NCBI GenBank assembly: GCA_963805505.1
Contig: CAWDUP010000004.1
Coordinates: 62,001-126,000, forward strand
Reading direction: 5' to 3'
Source: JANPBY01 sp963805505
GTDB lineage: Bacteria > Actinomycetota > Actinomycetes > DATJPE01
DNA length: 64,000 nt
The translations under genes and the position numbers were made by a program. Below, piece by piece: positions 15,676-24,800 of the stretch (within the stretch, counting starts at the first letter, position 1; each line of letters begins with the position of its first letter). A model generated the notes under the pieces. It was not told the origin of the DNA, did no database searches, and saw only the letters and a list, made by a program, of their open reading frames with translations.

Positions 15676-16380
15676 ATGGAGTCACCGCGCCCCGAGGACA
15701 TGCGAGCCCTGGTCGCCGAGTTCGTCCGGTCCCTCCACGCGGCCTACCTCGATCAGGCCCGGAAGCTGGCCCCAGCCGAGCGCGCCAGGCTGCCGTTACT
15801 CGCCGCTGGCGAGCTCGTGGTCGCGGCGGCCGCCGCCCGCCAGCTGCACCTCATCGCCACCAGCGACGCCTTCCCTGCTCCGCAAGGGCCCGAAGTCGTC
15901 GTGGTGGACGAACTCCCAGGGCTGACCTGGTCGCTTCGATTCTTTGACCCGGTTGTCCTGCCGGAACTCGGATTGTTGGATGACAACGGCGAGGCCTCCG
16001 CCTCCGAGGTCCGGCGGGTCCTCGGGGTCGGGGCGATGGTCTATCACTTGTCTGTGAGTGCGGGCGGGGGCCTTTCGCCCCACCACGCGCAGCACGCGGG
16101 CACGGGACTGGCCAACCAGCATGCTGCCGCCGCTCGCGACTTCGACGCTCTGCGAGCGGCTGTCGGTGACCGCGCCGAGCTCGTCGACGAGCTGGCCGTA
16201 GCCGAGCAGGTCGGCCTACCCAGGGCCGCGGCGCTGCTGGCCGAGGCGATCATGCCGGGAGACGACCACGTCCGCTCAGCGGCGGTCAGCGGCTCCCCGG
16301 TCGAGGTGCGTCGGGCCTTGTTGAGCGCCGTCCGCGAGCAGCGCACGGCGCAGCCCTGGGGGGCTTCGCATGGTCGATGA
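15676..16380 (+). CDS. Protein of unknown function, first gene of the right catabolic operon
   Basis: A 234-residue protein with no domain I recognise. It is mostly helical and Ala/Leu/Glu-rich, has no signal peptide or membrane helix, and has a central stretch V-D-E-L-P-G-L-T-W-S-L-R-F-F-D-P. I chose ATG 15676; ATG 15658, with GGGAC before it, or 15646 are alternatives. Its end overlaps the IclR regulator by 11 bases, so the two are linked. It may be an accessory or sensory factor. Confidence 0.6.
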   Translation: MESPRPEDMRALVAEFVRSLHAAYLDQARKLAPAERARLPLLAAGELVVAAAAARQLHLIATSDAFPAPQGPEVVVVDELPGLTWSLRFFDPVVLPELGLLDDNGEASASEVRRVLGVGAMVYHLSVSAGGGLSPHHAQHAGTGLANQHAAAARDFDALRAAVGDRAELVDELAVAEQVGLPRAAALLAEAIMPGDDHVRSAAVSGSPVEVRRALLSAVREQRTAQPWGASHGR

Positions 16381-17188
16381 CAAGCGGTCCACAGGCGGCA
16401 CGCAGGTGCTCACGAGCGTCGCCAACGCGGCACGGCTGCTCAAGGAGTTCGGTCGGGGCGGCGAGCGTGAGCTCGGGGTGAGCGAGCTGGCGCGACGGCT
16501 CGGCATCGGCAAGAGCACTGCGCATCGGCTGGTGCACACCCTCGCGAGCGAGCGGTTGCTGGAGCAGAACCCCGAGACCGGCGCCTACCGACTGGGGCTG
16601 GTCATGCACGAGATGGGCGCCAGCGTGCAAAGCGGGATGGACATCCACTCGGCTGCCACGCCGGTCATGGAGCAGCTACGCAACCTGACCAAGGAGACCG
16701 TGCAGATCGCGGTGCTCGATTTCCGCGAGGTGGTCTACATCGAGCGCAGAGAAAGCCCCCAGACCATCCGGCTGTTCGGTCGCGTTGGCCACCGAAACAA
16801 CGCCAACTCCACCTCTACGGGCAAGGTGCTCTTGGCATTCCTGCCTCCGGAAGAGCTCGACCTTGTGCTCAAGGACTGGCGGCTGCCGCGCAAGACCCGT
16901 TTCACGGTCACGGACCAACGAACTCTGCGCACGCAGTTGCAGATGGTCCGGGCCAGGGGTTATGCCGAGAACGTCCAGGAGACCGAGATCGGCGTCGGCT
17001 CGCTGGCAGCGCCGATCCGCGGGTCTCTGGGCGACGTGGTGGCGGCCCTGTCGGTCGCCGGGCCGGTTCAGCGCTTGGATGGCGACAGCATGCAGCGCTT
17101 CGCCCGACCCGTCATCGAGTCGGCGGCCGCCATCAGTCGGAGACTGGGCTGGCGGGATCGCGTCGCGGCGCGGGGGGGACCGGCATGA
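16370..17188 (+). CDS. IclR-family transcriptional regulator
   Basis: A 272-residue regulator with an N-terminal winged helix-turn-helix (about residues 14-75; L-A-R-R-L-G-I-G-K-S-T-A-H-R-L-V-H-T-L) and a C-terminal IclR effector domain (about 90-260; S-T-S-T-G-K-V-L-L-A-F and I-R-G-S-L-G-D-V-V-A-A-L). IclR proteins commonly control aromatic catabolism genes in response to a pathway compound. It sits in the right operon next to the divergent control region and overlaps the hydratase gene by ATGA, so it probably regulates both operons and itself. Confidence 0.92.
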   Translation: MVDDKRSTGGTQVLTSVANAARLLKEFGRGGERELGVSELARRLGIGKSTAHRLVHTLASERLLEQNPETGAYRLGLVMHEMGASVQSGMDIHSAATPVMEQLRNLTKETVQIAVLDFREVVYIERRESPQTIRLFGRVGHRNNANSTSTGKVLLAFLPPEELDLVLKDWRLPRKTRFTVTDQRTLRTQLQMVRARGYAENVQETEIGVGSLAAPIRGSLGDVVAALSVAGPVQRLDGDSMQRFARPVIESAAAISRRLGWRDRVAARGGPA

Positions 17189-17973
17189 CCTTGACGAGCA
17201 GACAAGCTGACCGGCTCGCCGACGACGTGTACCGAGCCCGGCGAACGGGAGTGGCCATCGCGCCGCTCGCCGAGGCCCATCCTGATCTCTCGGTCGGTGA
17301 CGCCTATCTCGTGCAGCAGGGGGTCGTACGGCGCTACGTGGAGGACGGGGACCGTGTCGTCGGCTACAAGTTGGGGCTGACCAGCGCCCCAATGCAGCAG
17401 ATGTTCGGAGTCTCCTCTCCCGACTTCGCCCCCGTCATGGCGTCGCATGTGCGGCCCGATGCGGCGGCGGTCGATGCTGCTGACTTCATCGCGCCGAGGC
17501 TCGAGGCCGAGATCGCGCTGGTCCTCGCAACCGACCTGTCCGGGCCCGACTGCACCGCCGTCGACGTGCTCCGAGCAACCGCAGGTGCGGTAGCCGCCTT
17601 GGAGCTGGTCGACAGCAGGATCCGCGACTGGAAGATCACGCTGGCCGACACGGTGGCCGACATGGCGAGCAGCGGGGCCATCGTCCTGGGCGGGCGTGCA
17701 GTTCCCCTGGCGGACATCGACCTTCGGCTGGTCGGCATGGTGTTCAGCCGCGACGGGGAAGTCTTGGCCAGCGGCGCTGGCGCGGCGGCGCTGGGCAATC
17801 CCGCAGAGGCGGTGGCCTGGCTGGTCCGGACGCTCCACGAGCTTGGCGCTTCGCTGTCGGCGGGCGACGTGGTCATGACCGGCGCACTCCACGCGGCCGT
17901 ACCGGTGCTGCCGGGTCAGGTCTATCGGGCCGACTTCGACCGGCTCGGTCCGGTCTCGTTGCGGATTGTCTGA
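17185..17973 (+). CDS. 2-keto-4-pentenoate hydratase (DmpE/MhpD-like)
   Basis: A 262-residue enzyme expected to hydrate 2-hydroxypenta-2,4-dienoate to 4-hydroxy-2-oxovalerate. Marks of the hydratase branch are G-Y-K-L-G-L-T-S, A-P-R-L-E-A-E-I-A-L-V-L with the metal-binding Glu pair, and A-L-E-L-V-D-S-R-I-R-D-W-K-I. It overlaps the IclR gene by ATGA. The aldolase and acetaldehyde dehydrogenase that normally complete the route are not in this window. Confidence 0.85.
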   Translation: MTLTSRQADRLADDVYRARRTGVAIAPLAEAHPDLSVGDAYLVQQGVVRRYVEDGDRVVGYKLGLTSAPMQQMFGVSSPDFAPVMASHVRPDAAAVDAADFIAPRLEAEIALVLATDLSGPDCTAVDVLRATAGAVAALELVDSRIRDWKITLADTVADMASSGAIVLGGRAVPLADIDLRLVGMVFSRDGEVLASGAGAAALGNPAEAVAWLVRTLHELGASLSAGDVVMTGALHAAVPVLPGQVYRADFDRLGPVSLRIV

Positions 17974-17984
17974 GAAGGCTGAAC

Positions 17985-18143
17985 ATGGGATATCTCCGCG
18001 CGCTCATCGGATCGGGCAACCGCGGCACCGGCCTGATGCGGGTCGGGGCCTCCGACGTCCTCGGCCCGGTCGACGACATCTCCGCCCAGCTGGCCCGCAC
18101 CGCCTGGGCGGGAGAAGGCTCGTCCTCAGGGGGTCCGGCATGA
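17985..18143 (+). CDS. 52-residue ORF, possible relic of an acylating acetaldehyde dehydrogenase
   Basis: A short frame with a plausible site (GAGAAGG) before ATG 17985. Its TGA overlaps the start of the decarboxylase gene (ATGA). The stretch L-I-G-S-G-N-R-G-T-G-L-M closely resembles the N-terminal nucleotide-binding motif of acylating acetaldehyde dehydrogenases (I-G-S-G-N-I-G-T-D-L-M). That enzyme is expected at this place in the pathway but is otherwise absent. The remaining residues do not match it. It may be a deletion remnant kept for translational coupling, or an unrelated small protein. Confidence 0.45.
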   Translation: MGYLRALIGSGNRGTGLMRVGASDVLGPVDDISAQLARTAWAGEGSSSGGPA

Positions 18144-18931
18144 CCAAGGTTCGCGAGCTCGACACGGAGCCCCTGGTGCGGACGCTGATCAGCGCGGTGC
18201 GCGACCGAACCGCGGTGCCTCCCTTGACCAACGACATCGACAACCTCGACGTCGCGACGGCCTATGTGGTCCAGGACGCTGTCGTCAACGCGCGCGTCGC
18301 GGCCGGAGCGCAGGTGGTGGGAGCCAAGCTCGGACTAACCAGCGAGGCCAAACAGCGTCAGATGAGTGTGGACTCACCCATCTACGGCTGGCTGACAGGT
18401 GACATGCAGCTCGACACGGGCGAGGCACTGGCCTGCGGCCGCTACATCCAGCCTCGGTGTGAGCCGGAAGTGGCATTCCTCCTCCAAAGTGACCTTGAGG
18501 GAGCTCACATCACCGGTGCTCATGTGCTGGCCGCGACCGATGCGGTGTTTGCTGCCGTGGACGTGCTGGACTCGCGCTTCGCTGGCTACTCGTTCACGTT
18601 GCCCGACGTCGTTGCTGACAACGCGTCGTCCGCGGGATTCGTCCTCGCTGGCAACGCTGTCGACCCACGCGGCATCGATCTGCGTCTGGTCGGGTGTGTG
18701 CTCGAGAAGAACGGAGAGCTGGTCGCTACGGCTGCCGGCGCGGCCGTCCTCAGCCATCCGGCTGCCTCGGTGGCGTGGCTGGTTCGAGCCCTCGCGGCCC
18801 GCGGTCGGGGCCTGCGCGCGGGCCACATCGTGATGGCCGGCGCCTTGACCGAGGCCGTCGCGGTCGCGCCGGGCGACACCATCGTGGCGCGCTTCGACCG
18901 ACTGGGCACGCTCGAGATCGCTTGCCGGTGA
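18140..18931 (+). CDS. 2-oxo-3-hexenedioate (4-oxalocrotonate) decarboxylase (DmpH-like)
   Basis: A 263-residue enzyme expected to decarboxylate 2-oxo-3-hexenedioate to 2-hydroxypentadienoate, in complex with the hydratase. Decarboxylase-type features are L-T-S-E-A-K-Q-R-Q-M followed by P-I-Y-G-W-L-T-G-D-M, P-R-C-E-P-E-V-A-F, and L-P-D-V-V-A-D-N-A-S-S. I took ATG 18140, which overlaps the preceding stop; an upstream extension would have no family similarity. The tautomerase gene follows after 13 bases. Confidence 0.87.
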   Translation: MTKVRELDTEPLVRTLISAVRDRTAVPPLTNDIDNLDVATAYVVQDAVVNARVAAGAQVVGAKLGLTSEAKQRQMSVDSPIYGWLTGDMQLDTGEALACGRYIQPRCEPEVAFLLQSDLEGAHITGAHVLAATDAVFAAVDVLDSRFAGYSFTLPDVVADNASSAGFVLAGNAVDPRGIDLRLVGCVLEKNGELVATAAGAAVLSHPAASVAWLVRALAARGRGLRAGHIVMAGALTEAVAVAPGDTIVARFDRLGTLEIACR

Positions 18932-18944
18932 GGAGGACCCGAAC

Positions 18945-19187
18945 ATGCCCTTGATCCAGGTCACGATGGTGGCCGGACGAACTCCGGACCAGAAGCACGC
19001 CTTGATCCGTGGGCTCTCCGAGGCCGCCGCCGCTGCACTCGACACCCCCATCGACCGGGTCAGGGTCGCGATCTACGAGGTCTCAGCGGACGAGTGGGGC
19101 ATTGGCGGTCGTGCCTACGCGCAGGTGCGGGGCGGAGCCGCGCAGCCACCTGAAGATGTCCCTTCCCGAACTACGGAGGACGGATGA
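18945..19187 (+). CDS. 4-oxalocrotonate tautomerase family protein
   Basis: An 80-residue tautomerase. Pro2, which becomes the catalytic N-terminal Pro after Met removal, begins P-L-I-Q-V-T-M, followed by G-R-T-P-D-Q-K-H-A-L-I-R. It would interconvert 2-hydroxymuconate and 2-oxo-3-hexenedioate between the dehydrogenase and decarboxylase steps. The C-terminal tail is somewhat longer than the classical 62-residue enzyme. AGGAGG-like bases precede it, and it overlaps the dehydrogenase by ATGA. Confidence 0.88.
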   Translation: MPLIQVTMVAGRTPDQKHALIRGLSEAAAAALDTPIDRVRVAIYEVSADEWGIGGRAYAQVRGGAAQPPEDVPSRTTEDG

Positions 19188-20653
19188 GCGAGCAACCGCG
19201 ACTGGTCCAGCACTTCATCGACGGAGCCTTCGTCGACAGCCTCGATGGGAAGACCTTCGAGTCTGTGTCGCCCATCGACAACCAAGTCGTCGCTGTGGTC
19301 GCCGAGGGATCCACAGCCGACGCGGATCGCGCGGTCGAGTCGGCACGCCGAGCCTTCGACGACGGGCCGTGGCCACGGATGAGCCCCGGGGAGCGGCGGG
19401 CGGTTCTCTACCGCGCTGCCGCGCTGATCGATGAGCGTCTCGACGAACTGGCCGCGTGGGAGACCCTCGACATGGGCAAGCCGATCAGCGAGGCGCGAGC
19501 CAAGGACGTGCCGCGCACGGCCTATAACTTCCGATTCTTCGCCGACGTGGCCGAGCAGGCTCACAGTGAGGCCTTCCCGAAGCCGTGGGACCGCGTGCTC
19601 ACCTACACCGTCCGTGAACCCGTTGGGGTGTCGGCCTGCATCGCGCCATGGAACTTTCCGATGATGCTCGAGTCATGGAAGGTCGCGCCAGCTCTTGCCT
19701 TCGGCAACACCGTCGTTCTCAAGCCGGCCGAGCAGAGCCCCGTCACCGCCTCGATGCTCGTGGAGTGCTTCGCCGACGCGGGGATGCCCGACGGCGTCTT
19801 CAACGTCGTGCAGGGCTTCGGGCCCGGCGCGGCGGGTGAGCGGTTGACGACGCACCCTGGGGTCGACCTAGTCACGTTCACCGGCGAGAGCGCGACGGGC
19901 AAGGTGATCATGGCCAACGCCGCCGCCACGCTCAAGCGGTGCTCGTTCGAGCTGGGAGGCAAGAGCGCAAGCATCGTCATGGCCGACGCCGACCTCGATC
20001 TTGCGTTGTCCGGCACTATCGACGGCATCTTCCGCAACCAGGGCGAGGTCTGTCTGGCCGGCTCTCGGTTGCTGGTGCAGCGGCCGGTCTACGAGGAGTT
20101 CCTGGCCCGCTACGTGGCGGCTGCCGAGGCGCTCGTCGTCGGCGATCCTCGAGCGAGCGAGACCCATGTCGGGCCGATGGTCTCGACCGAGCATCTCGAC
20201 AAGGTGATGTCCTACGTCGAACTGGCGCAAGAAGAAGGTGCCAAGCTGATGACCGGGGGCGGGCGCGTGACGGACGGAGCCCTGCGAGCGGGGAACTTCA
20301 TCGCGCCGACCGTCTTCGCCGACGTTGACAACACCAGTCGTGTCGCACAGGAGGAGGTGTTCGGGCCGCTGCAGGTTGTCATGCCCTTCGACACCGTTGA
20401 GGAGGCCATCGCGCTGGCCAACGACAGCCGCTACGGTCTCGCTGGAATGGTCTGGACCACCAACCTCAACACAGCCCACCGCGTCGCGCGCGAGGTGCGC
20501 ACCGGCACGATGTGGGTGAACTGCTTCTTCGTCCGGGACCTGCGCGCCCCGTTTGGTGGCATGAAGGACTCTGGTCTTGGCCGTGAGGGCGGCGCCTACT
20601 CGGAGGAGTTCTTCACCGAGGCCAAGGCCGTCGTGCTTCGGTTCCCCGAATGA
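19184..20653 (+). CDS. 2-hydroxymuconic semialdehyde dehydrogenase (aldehyde dehydrogenase family)
   Basis: A 489-residue NAD(P)-dependent aldehyde dehydrogenase. The general base Glu256 is in F-E-L-G-G-K-S and the nucleophile Cys290 in N-Q-G-E-V-C-L-A-G-S-R. The sequence is close to the HMSD/AMSDH group (P-W-N-F-P-M-M-L, R-D-L-R-A-P-F-G-G-M-K-D-S-G). Together with the tautomerase and decarboxylase it defines the oxalocrotonate branch of meta cleavage, so the ring-fission product should be an aldehyde. Confidence 0.9.
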   Translation: MSEQPRLVQHFIDGAFVDSLDGKTFESVSPIDNQVVAVVAEGSTADADRAVESARRAFDDGPWPRMSPGERRAVLYRAAALIDERLDELAAWETLDMGKPISEARAKDVPRTAYNFRFFADVAEQAHSEAFPKPWDRVLTYTVREPVGVSACIAPWNFPMMLESWKVAPALAFGNTVVLKPAEQSPVTASMLVECFADAGMPDGVFNVVQGFGPGAAGERLTTHPGVDLVTFTGESATGKVIMANAAATLKRCSFELGGKSASIVMADADLDLALSGTIDGIFRNQGEVCLAGSRLLVQRPVYEEFLARYVAAAEALVVGDPRASETHVGPMVSTEHLDKVMSYVELAQEEGAKLMTGGGRVTDGALRAGNFIAPTVFADVDNTSRVAQEEVFGPLQVVMPFDTVEEAIALANDSRYGLAGMVWTTNLNTAHRVAREVRTGTMWVNCFFVRDLRAPFGGMKDSGLGREGGAYSEEFFTEAKAVVLRFPE

Positions 20654-21066
20654 GCGCTGGGATGCTGCACCGGGTCTGTCCGGCCGAGGAACTCGCGGAT
20701 GGGGGCTGCCGCCGTGCCGAGTTCGAGGGTCGCGCCGTACTAGTCGCCATCGTCGACGGCGATCCCTACGCCGTTTCCGACACCTGCCTTCATCGGGAGG
20801 GCCGGCTGTCTGACGGGGTCTTCCGGGACGGCGTCGTCACGTGCCCGGAGCACTGGTGGCGTTATGACGTCACCACCGGAGCGCGGACCGACGAGCCATC
20901 CCAGACGCTCGAGTCGTACCCTGCGCGCATTGAAGAGGGTTGGGTCGTGGTCGACTTCCCACCGGCCGAGCCGGCGCGATCACTGCGGGAGGTCCTGCTG
21001 GCGCACGCCCGTGGGCTTGAGCTCGACGCTCGCGTCACGGACCCGGCTGCAGCCAGCGACGCCTAG
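20650..21066 (+). CDS. Rieske [2Fe-2S] ferredoxin-type protein
   Basis: A 138-residue protein with a Rieske domain. The cluster ligands are C46-L-H48 and C65-P-E-H68, spaced as in soluble Rieske ferredoxins. A C-terminal tail of about 40 residues (Leu/Arg/Ala-rich) is extra. It is the last gene of the right operon (ATGA overlap with the dehydrogenase) and could donate electrons to the Rieske oxygenase of the left operon. Its 3' end overlaps the convergent gene by 4 bases. Confidence 0.85.
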   Translation: MSAGMLHRVCPAEELADGGCRRAEFEGRAVLVAIVDGDPYAVSDTCLHREGRLSDGVFRDGVVTCPEHWWRYDVTTGARTDEPSQTLESYPARIEEGWVVVDFPPAEPARSLREVLLAHARGLELDARVTDPAAASDA

Positions 21067-21662
21067 AGGCGGTGCTTGCCCACATCCCAGCCCTTGTCAC
21101 CGATCAGTTGGGAGGCTCTCGCTGTCGGCAATTCTTCCAGTGGGGTGCCGAGAGAGTCGTTCCAGCGGTTGAACACTCCGAACATGCAGACGACCCCCAG
21201 GATCTCGACGATCTCGTCCTCGGTCCAGTGCTCTGCAAGCGCCCGGTAGGAGTCGTCCGTGACAGCATTGGGAACCGACGCCGCCTCCAAGGCGAAGTCG
21301 AGCGCGACCCGCTCCTTGTCGGTGAACAGCGGGCTGGTCGGATAGTCGTAGATCGCCGCCATCTTCTGGTCATCGATGCCGTGACGGGTCGCACTGACCG
21401 TCGTATGGGCTTTGCAGTACTGGCAGCCCGAGGCAAAGCTGGCCATGTGGGCCACCAGCCGTTTGAGGCCTAGGTCGACCTGGCCGTTTGGATTGAAAAC
21501 TGCCCGATTGAGCCCGATGACGGCCTTGGCGATCGCGGGCACTCGCTGCATCGTCAGAAGACTGTTGGGCACGAAGCCGAGGGTGTGCGTGAAGTGATCC
21601 AACGCCTCCGCGAGATCGGGGTCGGTGCACTCCTCCAACGGGATGGGGTCCATCCGCGCCAT
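21063..21662 (-). CDS. Carboxymuconolactone decarboxylase/AhpD-like family protein
   Basis: A 199-residue AhpD-fold protein. The active-site motif A-S-G-C80-Q-Y-C83-K-A-H86 is intact, as in peroxidase-related members with a redox Cys pair. I took ATG 21662 because GGAG stands 9-12 bases before it. It converges on the right operon. It may protect against peroxide produced by the oxygenases. A lactone decarboxylase role is less likely, because that pathway is not present. Confidence 0.82.
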   Translation of the reverse strand: MARMDPIPLEECTDPDLAEALDHFTHTLGFVPNSLLTMQRVPAIAKAVIGLNRAVFNPNGQVDLGLKRLVAHMASFASGCQYCKAHTTVSATRHGIDDQKMAAIYDYPTSPLFTDKERVALDFALEAASVPNAVTDDSYRALAEHWTEDEIVEILGVVCMFGVFNRWNDSLGTPLEELPTARASQLIGDKGWDVGKHRL

Positions 21663-21789
21663 GGCTGGCTCCTTCGATTGGTCGGACCGCGCGGCCGCCG
21701 CCCGGCAACCATGCTTCCAGCCAGGGCTCGACTCCCGTGACCTCGTTCTGCTCCGCGGTACGCGAGGTCTCTCCCAGAAGGAACTGCCG

Positions 21790-21820
21790 CCAGGAAGGTG
21801 CCGCGCGGCGTGGTTCCTGG
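21790..21820 (-). terminator. Candidate hairpin downstream of gdh
   Basis: A perfect 7-base inverted repeat (CCAGGAA and TTCCTGG) encloses a smaller GCCGC/GCGGC palindrome. It lies about 70 bases after the gdh stop on the minus strand and 128 bases before the CMD-family gene. No T-run follows, which is common in actinomycetes. It could instead be an operator for the downstream gene. Confidence 0.4.
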
Positions 21821-21892
21821 ACAACCACGGGGTGCCACCGCCTGCGGCGTCCTCGTGCCGCCAGCCAGCACGACACGAGTCTCGCGGGCGAA

Positions 21893-24800
21893 TCAGCCAG
21901 CGCCGCCCGTGGGGACGAGCGTGCGGACGGTCCGCAGAGCGACGCTCAGGGTCGCCAGGTCGAAGACCTCGGCCTGACCGATGTCCGAGAGCGTTCCACG
22001 GGCGCGCGCCAGTCCCTCGGAGTTGGCCGCCTCCCAGATCGCGATCCGCTCGTCGGTGTCGACGACGTCCGGCGCGGCCATCAGCACACCCCGGGTGAGA
22101 GACGCCAGCACCTCGTAGAGGTCGTAGCGCAGCGCCATCCGGGCCAGTGCCTCCCATCGATCATCTCGAGGCAGCGCCGTGATCCGCGTGAGCATCCGAT
22201 CTACGGCGAAGCGCTCGGACATCGCGAAATAGATCGCCGCCACGCGGTCCGGCTCTTCGCCGGTCGAAGCCGTGATCTCGATCACCTCGAGCAGCGAGAA
22301 GGCATCGAGCAGGGCGGCTGCGTCCCGTGCCAGGTCCGTGGGCACGCCGAGGGTCTCGAAGTCTGCCTGGCGCTGGCTGAAACGCTCCAGCTCGGTCCCA
22401 CGCAGCAAACCAGGGACGAGCGGCACCAATGCACCCACGCGGGAGAAGTGCTCAACCTCCGCCGCGACGTCTACCGCGGTGCGCCGAGCCTGCAGCAGCC
22501 ACCGCGTCGCCCGGTCGAGTAGCCGCCGGCACTCCAGGTAGAGGGCCGTCTGAGCATTCGTCGGAACGACCGCGTCGAGCTCCTCGACCCGGGCCCAGAA
22601 GTCCTCCAGCCCGAACACCTCGCGCACGACGGTGTAGGCCCGCGCCACCTCTGCCGGAGTGCCCGAGGTCTCCTCGCCTGCCCGATAGGAGAACGTGATG
22701 CCACCACGGTTCACCAGATCGTTGACGATCACGGTCGTGATGATCTGGCGGCGCAACGGATGGTCGGCCAACCGGTCGCCGTACCGCTCGACCAGCTGCC
22801 GCGGGAAATAGCCGCGCAGAGCTCGCTCGAACCACGGCTCGTCGGGCACCGCCGACTCGAGCAGCACTTCGGTCAGAGTCATCTTTGAGTACGCCACCAG
22901 CACAGCGAACTCCGGAGAGCTGAGCCCCTGGCCGGCCGCGTGCAGCCGGTCGATCTGGCTGTTGCTCGGCAAGAACTCCAGCGCCCGATCGAGTTCGTGC
23001 TCCTTCTCCAGCTTGCGGATGAACCGCTTGTGCACAGGCAGCATGGGGTACGCCTGCACGCGGGCGTTGCCAAGCAAGATGTTCTGCTCGTAGTTGTCCC
23101 GCAGAACGTGCAGGGCGACGTCGTCAGCCATCTCCTCCAACAGCTCATTGCGCTGCTTGGTCGTGAGGTCACCGGATCGAACGACCTGATCCAGCACGAT
23201 CTTGATGTTCACCTCGTGGTCGGAGGTGTCGACCCCGGCGGAATTGTCGATCGCATCGGTGTTGATCCGCACGCCGTGCCGGGACGCCTCGATTCGTCCC
23301 AGCTGGGAGAACCCGAGATTTCCTCCCTCGCCGACGACCCGGCACCGCAGGTCGACCCCGTCGACGCGGATGTTGTCGTTGGCCTTGTCGCCCACCTCGG
23401 CGTTGGTCTCGTCCAAGGACTTCACGTAGGTGCCGATGCCGCCGTTCCAGAACAAGTCAACCGGTGCCTTGAGAATGGCTCGCATCAGTTCCGCCGGAGT
23501 CAGCGCGGACACGTCGGCTTCCAGACCCAGGACCGCCCGTGCCTCTGCGCTGATCGGCACCGACTTGGCCGACCTTGGGAAGACACCACCACCTTGCGAG
23601 ATCAGGCCGGGGTCGTAGTCGGCCCAGGACGATCGCGGCAGGTCGAACAGCCGCCTGCGCTCGACGTAGGACTTCGCGGCATCCGGATCGGGGTCGATGA
23701 AGATGTGGCGGTGGTCGAAGGCAGCCACCAGACGGATGTGCTCCGACAGGAGCATCCCGTTGCCGAAGACGTCGCCGCTCATGTCACCGACACCAACGAC
23801 GGTGAAGTCCTGCGTCTGCGTGTCGTGCCCCAGCTCGCGGAAGTGCCGCTTGACCGACTCCCACGCGCCGCGCGCGGTGATCCCCATCGCCTTGTGGTCG
23901 TAGCCGACCGAGCCGCCGGACGCGAATGCGTCGCCCAGCCAGAAGCCGTAGTCGGCCGACACCTGGTTGGCGATGTCCGAGAAGGTCGCTGTTCCCTTGT
24001 CGGCCGCGACGACGAGGTATGGGTCGTCCCCGTCGTGGCGCACCACCTGAGGCGGGGGAACCGTCTTGCCCTCGAGCAGGTTGTCTGTGATGTCGAGCAT
24101 GCCCGAGATGAACGTCTTGTAGCAGGCAATCCCTTCTGCGAGCCATGCCTCCCGGTCCACCGCTGGGTCAGGAAGCAGCTTCGGGCAGAACCCACCCTTG
24201 GCACCGACCGGCACGATCACCGCGTTCTTCACGGCCTGCGCCTTCACCAGGCCGAGCACCTCGGTGCGGAAGTCCTCACGCCGGTCGGACCAACGCAGCC
24301 CCCCACGCGCGACCGGACCGAACCGGAGATGGACACCTTCGAACCGGGGGCTGTAGACCCAGATCTCGAAGCGTGGCCGGGGCTTGGGCAGGTCCGGGAT
24401 GCTCAAGGGATCGAGCTTGAAGGAGAAATAGCTCTTCCGGTTCCCCGCGGCATCGGGCTGGAAGACATTCGTCCGCAGGGTCGCCTGGATCAAGGCGAGG
24501 TAGGAGCGCAGGATCCGGTCCTGATCGAGGCTGGCCACCTCGTCCAGTCCCCCGGCGATCTCCTCGACGATGGCTTCGCACAGCTCGCTGCGCTCTCCCG
24601 AGATCGCCGGGTCGAAGCGCGCCTCGAACAGCCGCACGAGCAGGCGAGCCAGTCCGATGTTGGCCTGCAGACAGGTCTCCACGTAGTCCTGGCTGAACAT
24701 CGACCCGGCCTGGCGCATGTACTTCGCGTAGGCACGCAGCACGGCCGCCTGCCGCCACGTGAGGCCGGCTCGAGGCACGAGCGCGTTGAACCCGTCCGAT

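Noticed and set aside
17966..18139. N-terminal extension of the decarboxylase
   Set aside because: The extra residues are Arg-rich and unlike the family; ATG 18140 overlaps the previous stop and starts where similarity begins.
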